From DATFVJ01 sp963851085 (GTDB lineage: Bacteria > Actinomycetota > Actinomycetes > Streptosporangiales > Streptosporangiaceae): 64,000 nucleotides of DNA. Each line of letters starts with the position of its first letter. The first letter of the stretch is position 1. Both the position numbers and the translations under genes were made by a program. Where the stretch lies: NCBI GenBank assembly GCA_963851085.1, contig CAWKNX010000019.1, positions 124,001-188,000 of the forward strand, written 5' to 3'. The notes under the pieces were generated by a model. The model was not told where the DNA came from and did no database searches. It worked only from the letters and a program-made list of their open reading frames with translations. Below, piece by piece: positions 51,351 to 61,617 of the stretch.

Positions 51351-51674
51351 ATGTTCTGGATCAAGGCTCTCGCCATTGGCGTCGCCGTCATTGTGGTCTT
51401 TAGCATGTTCTCCTTTGTTTGGCACCTGCTGTCTGTGGCCATCTGGGTGATCGCGATCGGCCTGATCGTCGCCGTTGCGCTCAAGGCCCGCTCGCAGTTG
51501 CGCGGCAGACGCGAAGCAAAGACCAAGAAGATCGAGACCGAACAGGCCCAGGCCGCGCTAGAGCAGCGCCAGCTGGATGTGCGGTCGCAGACGGTGCAGC
51601 GCCAGCAGGACGCGGTGCGGCTCAACCAGGATGTCGAGGACGAGCTCGCCAGGCTGAAGCGCGAGATGGAGTAA
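51351..51674 (+). CDS. Small membrane protein with coiled-coil tail
   Basis: 107 residues. Two membrane segments (IKALAIGVAVIVVFSMFSFV and LSVAIWVIAIGLIVAVALKA) are followed by a 60-residue charged heptad helix (KTKKIETEQAQAALEQRQLD...DVEDELARLKREME). ATG 51,351 has a strong GGGAGGTG site. The layout recalls membrane-anchored scaffolds, but I do not recognise the family. Confidence 0.75.
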   Translation: MFWIKALAIGVAVIVVFSMFSFVWHLLSVAIWVIAIGLIVAVALKARSQLRGRREAKTKKIETEQAQAALEQRQLDVRSQTVQRQQDAVRLNQDVEDELARLKREME

Positions 51675-52051
51675 CCGCGGGTCCGCTGCCTGGCCCCACA
51701 GCGGCCGGCGGCGCCAGGGCGCCGCGGTACACCTGTCCTGTTCACCAGGAGGCGGCCTGAACGGGCGAGCCTGACGATCAGCAGCCGGTGCCGCTTACGG
51801 CGACGACCGCGGCAAGCCGTCCTTTGCGCCCAGTGGTCTTTACCGACCGCCAGATCCAAGCGGTTTCATCGCGAATGACGCGCCAGCCATCTGTCCTGGA
51901 AGTTGGGACCAACAGCCCTGTGCGAGATATCTCGGCGGGGTGACCGTAGGAAGTGGCCGCAAAGGTGGATACAACCGCGCTCGGTGCGCCGCCACGGCCG
52001 CCCGCTGGCCCTGCAAACGACGTCGGCTTTCGCACGTCAGATGGGATCGCG
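51675..52051. other. Gap with possible unrecognised minus-strand coding remnant
   Basis: About 380 bp. On the minus strand the frame ending at 51,778 reads SRTGLLVPTSRTDGWRVIRD, then ETAWIWRSVKTTGRKGRLAA. Its composition looks protein-like, but no start, ribosome site or known family could be set. It may be a fragment. Confidence 0.3.
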
Positions 52052-52768
52052 ATGAGGAAACGGATCGCCGGGATCGCCGCTGGTGGCGCCGCCCTCGCCG
52101 TCGGCGCCACCGTGGCCTACCCCACGCTGTGGCGTCAGCGGTGCATGACCTGGGGCGCGACCGACGACGAGGTCGGAAGGAAAATGCCTGGTGACGAATT
52201 CCTGCCCAGCCCCGACATGCTTTCGACGCGCGCTGTCACGATCGACGCGCCGCCGGTCGCCATCTGGCCGTGGCTGGTGCAGATGGGCAGTGGCCGGGCC
52301 GGCGCCTACACCTACGACTGGGCAGAGAACCTGTTCGGCCTCAACATGCATAGCGCGGACTCGATCCTGCCGCAGTTCCAGGATCTCGAGGTGGGCGACG
52401 TCCTGCCGGTAGGTTCGACGGGCCCACGCATGCGGGTGGAGGTTCTCGAGCCCAACGCCGCGTTCGTGCTGCGGTCCGATGACGGGAACTGGGTGTGGGC
52501 GTTCGCCCTCTACACCGAGGGCGAGGTGACCAGGCTCGTCAGCAGGAACCGCATCTCCGCGCCTGACGCGTCGTTGCTTGCCCGCTCGTTCAACCTGCTG
52601 GTCATGGAGCCGGGAAGCTTGATCATGGAGCGCAAGATGCTGCTCGGCATCAAGGAGCGCGCGGAGCGCTTTGCTCACGGGGCCGTGCCGAAGGCGCCGT
52701 GTCCCGGGTCAACGCGAGCTGAGGTACTGGCTCCGGTTCGACAAGTGCATCGCCCAGGCCGCAAATAG
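52052..52768 (+). CDS. SRPBCC-type (START-like) protein with N-terminal membrane segment
   Basis: 238 residues. A short N-terminal hydrophobic helix (IAGIAAGGAALAVGATVAY) precedes a START-like core: TRAVTIDAPPVAIWPWLVQM, GAYTYDWAENLFGLNMHSAD, and LEVGDVLPVGSTGPRMRVEV. The I-D-A-P-x-x-x-IWPWL-VQ start is typical of actinobacterial SRPBCC proteins that bind hydrophobic ligands. Ligand and role are unknown. ATG 52,052 is the start; an upstream in-frame extension has no good ribosome site. Confidence 0.8.
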   Translation: MRKRIAGIAAGGAALAVGATVAYPTLWRQRCMTWGATDDEVGRKMPGDEFLPSPDMLSTRAVTIDAPPVAIWPWLVQMGSGRAGAYTYDWAENLFGLNMHSADSILPQFQDLEVGDVLPVGSTGPRMRVEVLEPNAAFVLRSDDGNWVWAFALYTEGEVTRLVSRNRISAPDASLLARSFNLLVMEPGSLIMERKMLLGIKERAERFAHGAVPKAPCPGSTRAEVLAPVRQVHRPGRK

Positions 52769-53250
52769 GGCAGACGTCTCGACCCGGATCTCCCGACCTT
52801 GATCCTGACATCTGCGCCACTCAAGGTGTCATTCGCCCTGTGATCGCCCATGACCTAGAGTTCGTGCGCCGGAACGGCCGTGTCGAACCGGAGCAGCGAC
52901 CGCGCCCTCCGCGCGGGAGGCGCGTGCCCGCACCCGGCCTTTACTTCATGGCCTACGGCCATGGGTGCTGGCGCCGCGTCAGCCCGTCGACGAACAGGTC
53001 GAGCAGCAGCTCGAACCGCCCGGCAGCGGCGCGCCACGCGGCAGCCATTCGACGCCCTACGTGGATACCGATCACATAGCGGCCGCGGACATTCCTTCAG
53101 CGGTTTTCCATGATCGTGGTACATGCCCGTGTAACTCTATGGCCAGCATTGCCCATAGCCTGGCAAATGCCCGCGGCGGGACACGTACTCACTTGTGGCA
53201 AGGAATCGGCATGATAATGGTGGGATCCGGGCGATGTGAGGGGAGGCCGG
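52769..53250. other. Gap with a decayed TetR C-terminus
   Basis: About 480 bp. On the minus strand, about 53,042 to 52,965, it reads WRAAAGRFELLLDLFVDGLT then RRQHPWP and a stop. This resembles the last helix of TetR-family repressors (R-F-E-x-x-L-D-L-x-x-D-G-L). No DNA-binding part is present. Near 53,108 CATGATCGTGGTA loosely recalls the inverted-repeat element seen at 11,664. Otherwise nothing recognisable. Confidence 0.35.
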
Positions 53251-54852
<1,602 letters not shown>

Positions 54853-55692
54853 TCACGGCCGGCGGGTCCACCACAGGTCCTCCTGCCGTGAACACCAGGC
54901 CGGATCGCCCAGGCGCGCCAAGTCTGCTGAGGTGATGACCGCGTGCTCGATGAGCACTTCCACCACCACCTCGTCGGACAGCCGGATGTCCGAGCGCACC
55001 AGGCCCCGTTCGGTGATCTTGCGGCGCAGCACCTTGAGGTGCTCGCCCACCCGGGCGGCGAGCCGGTCACGGAAGGCCGGATCGTTGTCGAAACGCTCGA
55101 GCTCGTAACACGCGCCCGTCACCTCGAGGGCGGCGCGGGCGATCTCCGGTGTCCTCGGCAATGGTGTGGTGCGGGTGGGATCGATCAGCCACGGCTGGCA
55201 CCACATGAGCGCTACGAGGAAAAGCTTGGTCTTGGGGTCGAGGTACAGGGGGAGCAGCGTCGAGTCACCATCAGGGCGGACCGAAGGCGCGTCCCAGCCG
55301 AGATCCGCCAGGCCCTCGAACGGGCTGGCCACCACCACGCGCAGGAACTGACCGTCGTCCAGCATCGCGCGCGAACCCACGAGTGTGGACCCCGCCCGCA
55401 CAAACCATCCCCCCGACGGCTCGCCACCGTCTTCCATCCGCGGCAGCCGCGTCCTGTTGCCTTCGCTCTCCGTGTAGAGCGCGTGCGTACGGCTGAGATT
55501 GGCGACCCAGGCGCCGCCGTTGACCGCCGCGATCAGACCGGCCCGGCGGGAAAGGCCACGGCCAACTGGGATCAGCAGATCGGCGTCAGGCCCACGGCCG
55601 AACACCAGACGGCACCCTTCCGGGATCCCTACCACGTGCCCGGACGGCGTGGTGACATGCGCCGCCGCGGCCGCGGTCGAATCGAGCGCCAT
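54853..55692 (-). CDS. FHA-like protein with C-terminal helical region
   Basis: 279 residues. The N-terminal 130 residues resemble an FHA phosphothreonine-binding domain: CRLVFGRGPDADLLIPVGRG, LSRRAGLI and VANLSRTHALYT (G-R...S-R...N...). The remainder (LPRTPEIARAALEVTGACYE, KVLRRKITERGLV, DEVVVEVLIEHAVIT) is helical and may be a winged-helix-like module, as seen in actinobacterial FHA proteins of unknown function. ATG 55,692 is preceded by GAGGAAGG. The gene is tail-to-tail with the Ser/Thr kinase gene with zero spacing, so it is a candidate reader of that kinase's products (inference). Confidence 0.78.
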   Translation of the reverse strand: MALDSTAAAAAHVTTPSGHVVGIPEGCRLVFGRGPDADLLIPVGRGLSRRAGLIAAVNGGAWVANLSRTHALYTESEGNRTRLPRMEDGGEPSGGWFVRAGSTLVGSRAMLDDGQFLRVVVASPFEGLADLGWDAPSVRPDGDSTLLPLYLDPKTKLFLVALMWCQPWLIDPTRTTPLPRTPEIARAALEVTGACYELERFDNDPAFRDRLAARVGEHLKVLRRKITERGLVRSDIRLSDEVVVEVLIEHAVITSADLARLGDPAWCSRQEDLWWTRRP

Positions 55693-56688
55693 CGCCTTCC
55701 TCACGTGCGCCGCTTGTCAAGGCGGCTCGCCTTGCCGTCGGTGGTTGAGCTGCCGCGCGGCTCCCGCGGTGCTTGCCTGACCGCCCGCGTGAGACAGTTC
55801 TCGCCGCACAGCTCCGCGTGCATTTTCCCCATGTGCCCGCTTGGTGTCTCGTATCGCAGATTGTAAAGCCGCAGCCAGACACGGGCATCCAGGAATTCGG
55901 GGATACCCCAAGTCCAGCAGGACCGTGAACTCCTGAACACGTTTCGTCGCGACCTTTCGACAGATCGTGCATCCAGGAATTCGGGGATGGCTGCGGCTGG
56001 ATATCCGCGATTGACTGTGATCGGCCCAGGGCGGGGCGTGACCAGAGCGCACAGGGTGAGCGGCCGCAGAACGGCCAGGCCTGCGGAAAGCGGCGACGCG
56101 GGCGCGGGCCGCGCGACGAGACGTCCTCTCAGGTCGTGACGCGGGGGGGATCCTGTTAGCTCGCGTCATCCGCCCCGCCCAGGGGCCGCGCGCCCGGGCC
56201 ATGAACCCGCCCGGGCGCGATTTCCATGACCGGGGTGGCTCTGCCGTATGTGACAAATGTCGCATCGCCGTGGTCTGAGCGGGGACGACCTTGATCACCG
56301 CCGGCCGGCTCGGCCCGCCGACCTGTCGCGGTGGCCATCCGGCGCCCCACGGGCCATCAATCCTTACCAGACGCTGAAAGCCGGCCGCTCTCAGCCGGTA
56401 GCGCAGACGACGATCTGGTCTTCTGGCACACTGGCTCACTGCGACGCGCCGGCCCCGGATCGTGGCATCTGCCGCAGTCGCCGGATGCTCCGCTCCAGGT
56501 CGGGGCCGGTCCTGCCGCAGGCCGGGCGACCGGACCAGGCGGGTACGCCAGGATCGGTGTGATGGGCGCGACATGTGGCGCATCGCGATTCGGCAGCGCG
56601 GTCGCACTGAACCGCAGCGCAACTTTGGCCGTGTGAGAGGTACCGGCACACGGCGCCGCTGAACAATCGCGAACACGAAGGGCTAATC
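55693..56688. other. Long gene-free stretch with a 20-bp direct repeat
   Basis: About 1 kb without a supported gene. GCATCCAGGAATTCGGGGAT occurs at 55,885-55,904 and 55,969-55,988, flanked outside by inverted CCGCAGCC (55,869) and GGCTGCGG (55,988). On the minus strand a short frame reads RLYNLRYETPSGHMGKMHAE then LCGENC, of no known family. The remainder has no clear content; decayed coding DNA is likely. Confidence 0.45.
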
Positions 56689-56958
56689 ATGTCGCTCACC
56701 CTCACCCGATCGGCAGCTGGACTCGCGCTGCTCACGGCGCTCCTGGCCGGCTGCGGCGCGTCCGCGACGTCGCAGCCGTCCGGTGGGCAATCCAGCACTC
56801 CCGCCGCGAGCACGCCCGCCCCGAGCGCGCCCGCCGCGGCGCCGAGCCCGGCGCCGACGAAGTCGGCCGGTTCGTCCAACTCGATCCCGCAGGGTAACGC
56901 CGGCGACCAGGACGGCGACAACAACGGCGGGCCCAGCGACGGGGACGGCAACATCTAG
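56689..56958 (+). CDS. Small Ala/Ser/Pro-rich lipoprotein
   Basis: 89 residues. Signal peptide with lipobox: LTRSAAGLALLTALLAGCGA, where the Cys (about residue 22) would be lipidated. The mature part is low-complexity (APSAPAAAPSPAPTKSAG) and ends acidic (DQDGDNNGGPSDGDGNI). GAAGGG precedes ATG 56,689. It is a surface peptide of unknown role; an Asp/Asn-rich end might bind cations (speculative). Confidence 0.75.
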   Translation: MSLTLTRSAAGLALLTALLAGCGASATSQPSGGQSSTPAASTPAPSAPAAAPSPAPTKSAGSSNSIPQGNAGDQDGDNNGGPSDGDGNI

Positions 56959-56985
56959 CCCGCTGGCCACGTCAGCCCCATGGAC

Positions 56986-57024
56986 ACCGCCCGGTCCTGT
57001 GCCCCACACCAGGGCCGGGCGGTC
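56986..57024. terminator. Hairpin between lipoprotein gene and next gene
   Basis: ACCGCCCGGTCCTG (56,986-) and its near complement AGGGCCGGGCGGT (ending about 57,023) form a long GC stem with a short loop, without a T-run. It lies 27 bp after the lipoprotein stop and could end or attenuate transcription. Confidence 0.5.
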
Positions 57025-57048
57025 CGCTGTCCCACGACAGGAGTATCG

Positions 57049-57642
57049 ATGACCGCCCGTATCACCCGACGGGGCGCGCTCGCGGCCGGTATCGCGGTCG
57101 TTGCGGCAGGGGCCATCGCAGCCGCGGTCGTCGCGTTCGCGATCCCCCGCGGCTCGCCGTTCCCCCGGCTCGTGCCGCGCGCGGCTCCAGCGGCGTGGCG
57201 GCAGGTCGCGTTGCCGAACGGGACCGCCGTGCTCTCGTATCCGCCGTCCCTGCGCCCGGTCCAGAGCGACAAGGACGCCGCCTCTGTCGCACGGCTGAGC
57301 CCAACCGGCGCGTACCTGCTCTATCTGAACGTCACTCCGCGGCAGGGTGACGAGACCCTCGGGAACTGGGCCACCTTCCGGCTGAAGCTGCTCCAAGAGG
57401 ACGACGCATCTTCTGCGCACGAGGTTTCAGCCGCGCGGGGAGTCCGTTTCCGCGGCGGCACCGGATCATGCGTCATGGACGACTACATCACCCGGATCGG
57501 CGCCCACCACTACGACGAGATCGCGTGCCTGGCGCAGGGCCAAACCGGCGCGAGTGTCGTCGTCGCTGCCGCGCTTGCCTCGCAATGGGCGAAGGCGCGG
57601 CCCATGCTCGAGCAAGCGGTCGCCGCCTACGTCCTGCGCTGA
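57049..57642 (+). CDS. Membrane-anchored exported protein of unknown function
   Basis: 197 residues. The N-terminus MTARITRRGALAAGIAVVAA has an Arg pair then one hydrophobic helix, so it is anchored or Tat/Sec-exported. The rest has beta-rich segments (WRQVALPNGTAVLSYPPSLR, GAYLLYLNVTPRQGDETLGN) and one Cys pair (GSCVMDDY, IACLAQG) that could form a disulfide. ATG 57,049 is preceded by AGGAG. It follows the lipoprotein gene and a hairpin. I do not recognise the family. Confidence 0.75.
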   Translation: MTARITRRGALAAGIAVVAAGAIAAAVVAFAIPRGSPFPRLVPRAAPAAWRQVALPNGTAVLSYPPSLRPVQSDKDAASVARLSPTGAYLLYLNVTPRQGDETLGNWATFRLKLLQEDDASSAHEVSAARGVRFRGGTGSCVMDDYITRIGAHHYDEIACLAQGQTGASVVVAAALASQWAKARPMLEQAVAAYVLR

Positions 57643-57720
57643 CGGGGCGCCCGGCCGAGCGCGGGAGACTGCCCGCCATGATCCCCGCCGTGATGCCCGC
57701 CCAATGCGCCGGCGGTATTG

Positions 57721-58009
57721 GGGGCGACCCCCCGGAATCCCCCCCGCAGACCCGCTCGTGGTTCCCCCGGCGCCGTTAAGGCTGTGCCAGCCCGGGGGGC
57801 GACCCCCCGGAATCCCCCCCGCAGACCCGCTCGTGGTTCCCCCGGCGCCGTTAAGGCTGTGCCAGCCCGGGGGGCGACCCCCCGGAATCCCCCCCGCAGA
57901 CCCGCTCGTGGTTCCCCCGGCGCCGTTAAGGCTGTGCCAGCCCGGGGGGCGACCCCCCGGAATCCCCCCCGCAGACCCGCTCGTGGTTTCCCCCGGCGCC
58001 GTTAAGGAA
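57721..58009. repeat. Tandem 75-bp GC-hairpin repeat, four copies
   Basis: Four nearly identical 75-bp units start at 57,721, 57,796, 57,871 and 57,946. Each has the hairpin CCGGGGGGCGACCCCCCGG, then AATCCCCCCCGCAGACCCGC and GGCGCCGTTAAGG. Because 75 is a multiple of three, open frames run through the array; they are not genes. The rest of the 520-bp gap up to the GH65 gene holds nothing else. Confidence 0.9.
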
Positions 58010-58162
58010 CATTACGCGGAGGCGCGGACTGCGTAGGTGCGGTGGGCGGTGTGCCGGGGCCATCGTCGCGCGTGTTTCCTGCCTTTCGTGCCGTGCGGCC
58101 GGTGACCTGCCCCCGGTGGGCGCCGGGGCACAGAGTGCCCGGTTCGGGGGAAGGATAGACGT

Positions 58163-60568
58163 ATGGCCACGTGGTCGCTCGCCTATGAAGGGTTCGACCC
58201 AGAAAGCCAGCGTCTGCGCGAAGCGCTGTGCACCCTCGGAAACGGGTACTTCGCCACCCGCGGTGCGGTTCCGGAGGCCCGCGCCGACGAGGTTCACTAC
58301 CCGGGCACCTACGTCGCCGGCCTGTACAACCGCCTCCAGACGACGATCGCGGGCCGCACCGTCGAGAACGAGGATCTCGTCAACGTGCCGAACTGGCTGC
58401 CGCTCAGCTTCCGCGTCGGCGGCGGGGAATGGTTCGACGCGGCGAACGCTGATCTCCTCGCCTACCGCCAGGAACTCGACATCCGCCGCGGCATGCTCAC
58501 CCGGCACGTGCGCTGGCAGGACGCCGACGGGCGCCGCACGCGGCTGACGCAGCGCCGCCTCGTCTGCATGCGCGACATGCACCTGGCCGCGCTCGAGACG
58601 ACATTCGAGGCCGAGAACTGGGCTGGCGAGCTCGAGATCCGATCCGGGCTCGACGGTGGCGTCGTCAACGCAGGCGTGCAGCGCTACAGCGCACTGAACA
58701 ACCGCCACCTGGAGATCATCCGGACCGGAGCCCACGGCGAGGAGGCGGTCGAACTCGAAGTCGAGACCAGCCAGTCCGGGGTCCGGATCGCGCAGGCGGC
58801 CAGGACGCGGCTGCTGCGTGACGGCGCCCGGGTGGCGGGCGCGCGCAGGCTGATCAATGAGGACGGCTACGTCGGCCAGGCAATCACGACAGAGCTCGCC
58901 GAGGGCCGGCCGGTGACCGTGGAGAAGGTCGTCACCCTGTACACGTCACGGGACCGCGCCATCTCGGAAGGCCCGGTTGACGCGCGCCTCGCGGTGATGC
59001 GAGCGGAGAGCTTCCAAGTCCTGCTGGCCAGGCAGGCCCGCGCATGGAACCGAATCTGGAACCGTTTCGACATCCGGCTCGACAGCGCGCACGAGCAGGC
59101 CGAACTTGCCCTGCACGTGCACATCTTCCACCTGCTCCAGACGGTCTCGCCGAACACGATCGATCTCGACGTCGGCGTGCCCGCGCGAGGCTGGCACGGG
59201 GAGGCCTACCGCGGTCACATCTTCTGGGACGAGCTGTTCATCTTCCCGTTCCTGAACTTCCAGCGGCCCGTGCTGAGCCGTGCGCTCCTGATGTACCGGT
59301 ATCGGCGGCTCGGTGCCGCCCGCTGGGCGGCGAGGGCCGCGGGATACGAAGGCGCGATGTATCCGTGGCAGAGCGGAAGCAATGGCCGCGAAGAGACCCA
59401 GACACTGCATCTCAACCCGCGCTCAGGGCGCTGGCTGCCCGATTACTCCCACTTGCAGCGCCACGTCAACATCGCGGTCGCCTACAACGTGTGGCAGCAC
59501 TACCAGGTCACGGGCAACATCGAGTTCCTCCGCTTCTACGGTGCGGAGATGCTGATCGAGATCGCCCGCTTCTGGGCGAGTATCGCGTCCTACAACGTGG
59601 ACCTCGACCGCTATGAGATCTACGGCGTGATGGGCCCCGACGAGTATCACGATGCCTACCCGGACCGGGACGTCCCCGGACTGGACAACAACGCCTACAC
59701 CAACGTGATGGCCGCATGGGTGCTGCTGCGGGCGATTGAGACGCTCGAACTTCTGCCGGACAACTACCGTGAGGAGATATTCGAGGAGCTTGGGCTCTGC
59801 GGCGAGGAGGTGGACGGCTGGCGGGACATCGGCGCGAAGATGTACGTGCCGTTCCATGACGACGGGATCATCGGTCAGTTCGACGGCTACGACCGCCTCA
59901 AAGAGTTCGACTGGGCCGCCTACCGCGAGAAGTACGGCAACATCCAGCGGCTCGACAGGCTGCTCGAAGCCGAGGGCGACACCGCGAACCGTTACCAGGT
60001 GTCCAAGCAGGCCGACGTGCTCATGCTGTTGTACCTGCTGTCCGCTGACGAGTTGCGCGGGGTGCTCAGCGGTCTCGGGTACGAGCTGAGCCCGGATCAG
60101 CTCCGCCGGACCATCATGTACTACCTCGAACGCACGTCACAGGGGTCCACCCTGAGCAGGGTCGTGCACGCATGGGTGCTGTCCAGGTACGACGGTTCGG
60201 ATGCTTGGCGGTTCCTCCTCGAGGCCCTGGACAGCGACATCGCCGACGTCCAGGGCGGCACGACCGCCGAAGGCATCCACCTCGGTGCGATGGCAGGGAC
60301 AGTGGACATCGTGCAGCGCTGCCTGGGCGGGCTGGAGGCCCGCCGGGGCGTGCTGTGGTTCAGCCCCGCGCTGCCGCCCGAGGTGTCACAGCTGCGCTTC
60401 AGCGTCCACTACCGTGGGCACCGGCTGCAGATCGACATCACCGACGAGCGCATCCGCGTGAGCGGGAGGCCAGGACCAACGACTCCGATCACGCTGGGCT
60501 TCCAGGGCACGACCTTCCGGCTCGAGCCGGGTGAGACCATCGAGTTCCGGCTGCGGCGCATGCCGTGA
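58163..60568 (+). CDS. GH65 glycoside phosphorylase (maltose/trehalose/kojibiose-type)
   Basis: 801 residues, the usual length. The N-terminal beta-sandwich starts WSLAYEGFDPESQRLREALC and LGNGYFATRGA; the catalytic (alpha/alpha)6 barrel contains GHIFWDELFIFPFLNFQRPV, MYPWQSGSNGREETQ and GVMGPDEYHDAYPD, in which Glu494 is the expected general acid; QADVLMLLYL and GTTAEGIHLGAMAGTVDIVQ hold the phosphate-binding region. It splits an alpha-glucoside with phosphate to beta-glucose-1-phosphate. Which disaccharide it uses cannot be told. It is convergent with a HAD phosphomutase and polyphosphate glucokinase, which would process its products. Confidence 0.92.
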   Translation: MATWSLAYEGFDPESQRLREALCTLGNGYFATRGAVPEARADEVHYPGTYVAGLYNRLQTTIAGRTVENEDLVNVPNWLPLSFRVGGGEWFDAANADLLAYRQELDIRRGMLTRHVRWQDADGRRTRLTQRRLVCMRDMHLAALETTFEAENWAGELEIRSGLDGGVVNAGVQRYSALNNRHLEIIRTGAHGEEAVELEVETSQSGVRIAQAARTRLLRDGARVAGARRLINEDGYVGQAITTELAEGRPVTVEKVVTLYTSRDRAISEGPVDARLAVMRAESFQVLLARQARAWNRIWNRFDIRLDSAHEQAELALHVHIFHLLQTVSPNTIDLDVGVPARGWHGEAYRGHIFWDELFIFPFLNFQRPVLSRALLMYRYRRLGAARWAARAAGYEGAMYPWQSGSNGREETQTLHLNPRSGRWLPDYSHLQRHVNIAVAYNVWQHYQVTGNIEFLRFYGAEMLIEIARFWASIASYNVDLDRYEIYGVMGPDEYHDAYPDRDVPGLDNNAYTNVMAAWVLLRAIETLELLPDNYREEIFEELGLCGEEVDGWRDIGAKMYVPFHDDGIIGQFDGYDRLKEFDWAAYREKYGNIQRLDRLLEAEGDTANRYQVSKQADVLMLLYLLSADELRGVLSGLGYELSPDQLRRTIMYYLERTSQGSTLSRVVHAWVLSRYDGSDAWRFLLEALDSDIADVQGGTTAEGIHLGAMAGTVDIVQRCLGGLEARRGVLWFSPALPPEVSQLRFSVHYRGHRLQIDITDERIRVSGRPGPTTPITLGFQGTTFRLEPGETIEFRLRRMP

Positions 60569-60579
60569 TCACGACCGTG

Positions 60580-61407
60580 TCACGAGCACGACGGTTCCGC
60601 CTGCTCCGGTAACACCGTCGCGGAGCGGCGTTCGAGACGCCCCTCAATCAGGCTGTCGACGGCGACGTCGTCGAGGGTGGTCACCACCAGATCCGCGCCG
60701 GCCTCCGAGAGCAGCGCCTCGTCGTCCAGCCGTGCCACGCCGATGGCCGACATGCGCCCCGCCTTGGCCGCGTGCACGCCAGAGGTCGCGTCCTCGACCA
60801 CGAAACAGGCCGCTGGGGCGGCGCCAAGCTCCGCTGCGGCAGCCAGGAAGATCATCGGATCCGGTTTGCCGCGCGGAAAGTCGCGGCCGGTGACGTCACC
60901 GTCGAAGACGTCGAGCAAGGTCAGGCCCGCGTGGACAAATTCATAGATCAGACCCTGCTCGGCGGCGAAGCTGTCCAGCCGGATCTGGCTGAGGAAAAGC
61001 TTCGCGTTCTTCGATGACGACGCCGATGCGACGCGGATCCCCGCGTCCTTGACGGCCAGCAGGAACCGCAGCGCGTCGGGGAAGGCCGTGAAGTCGCCTG
61101 CTTCGATCAGTTCGACCACGCGCACCTGCTTGCGTGCCGCGTACTCCTCGGCACGGCGCGCGGCGTCAGGCACGCCAAAGTGCTCGAGGGCGGCGCGGGC
61201 ACCGCTCATGCGCGGCATGCCAGCCATGACCTCCTGGTAGACCTCCGTCGTGAAACGCTCTGGCGTGTAGCTCGTCTGCCCGCTGATGCCGCTCCACTCG
61301 TGTTCCATCAGCCCCTGGAGTGACTCGCGCCAGGCACGTTCGTGCGGTGAGTCCACGAGCACGCCATCCACGTCGAAGATGCCGCCGAGATAGCCCACGG
61401 CGATCAC
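60580..61407 (-). CDS. HAD-superfamily beta-phosphoglucomutase-like enzyme
   Basis: 275 residues. HAD motifs: nucleophile GGIFDVDGVLVDSP (the first Asp forms the aspartyl-phosphate), motif 2 VASASSSKNAK, and motif 3/4 GKPDPMIFL and FVVEDATSGVHAAKAG. The cap domain lies between residues about 20 and 100. It fits beta-PGM, which turns beta-glucose-1-phosphate into glucose-6-phosphate, the natural next step after a GH65 phosphorylase. GTG 61,407 follows AGGAAGGG. The gene ends 11 bp from the convergent GH65 stop. Confidence 0.88.
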   Translation of the reverse strand: MIAVGYLGGIFDVDGVLVDSPHERAWRESLQGLMEHEWSGISGQTSYTPERFTTEVYQEVMAGMPRMSGARAALEHFGVPDAARRAEEYAARKQVRVVELIEAGDFTAFPDALRFLLAVKDAGIRVASASSSKNAKLFLSQIRLDSFAAEQGLIYEFVHAGLTLLDVFDGDVTGRDFPRGKPDPMIFLAAAAELGAAPAACFVVEDATSGVHAAKAGRMSAIGVARLDDEALLSEAGADLVVTTLDDVAVDSLIEGRLERRSATVLPEQAEPSCS

Positions 61408-61617
61408 AACCCTTCCTGAACCGACCGCAGGCTGGCCACGCTCCAGTGCCGGCCCAGCGCCGCGCCGGTCATGCGTACACACGTACCCGAAGCGAGCCGT
61501 GGCATGTCAGGGCAGCGGATTGACGAACGCCGGCTCGGCTCGCCGGCGCCGCTGTCAAGGCCCGGCTCGGCGGCGCCGCCGAGCCGGGCTCCCGGCGCCG
61601 CCGCCTTAGCGGCTCGG

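Noticed and set aside
53105..53135. Third copy of the TTCATGATCGCGGTAA element
   Set aside because: Only CATGATCGTGGTA resembles an arm and there is no matching second arm, so it may be chance.
57718..58005. Repeat protein of four 25-residue units
   Set aside because: The frame is open only because the 75-bp non-coding repeat is a multiple of three. There is no ribosome site, and the same unit elsewhere is clearly intergenic.
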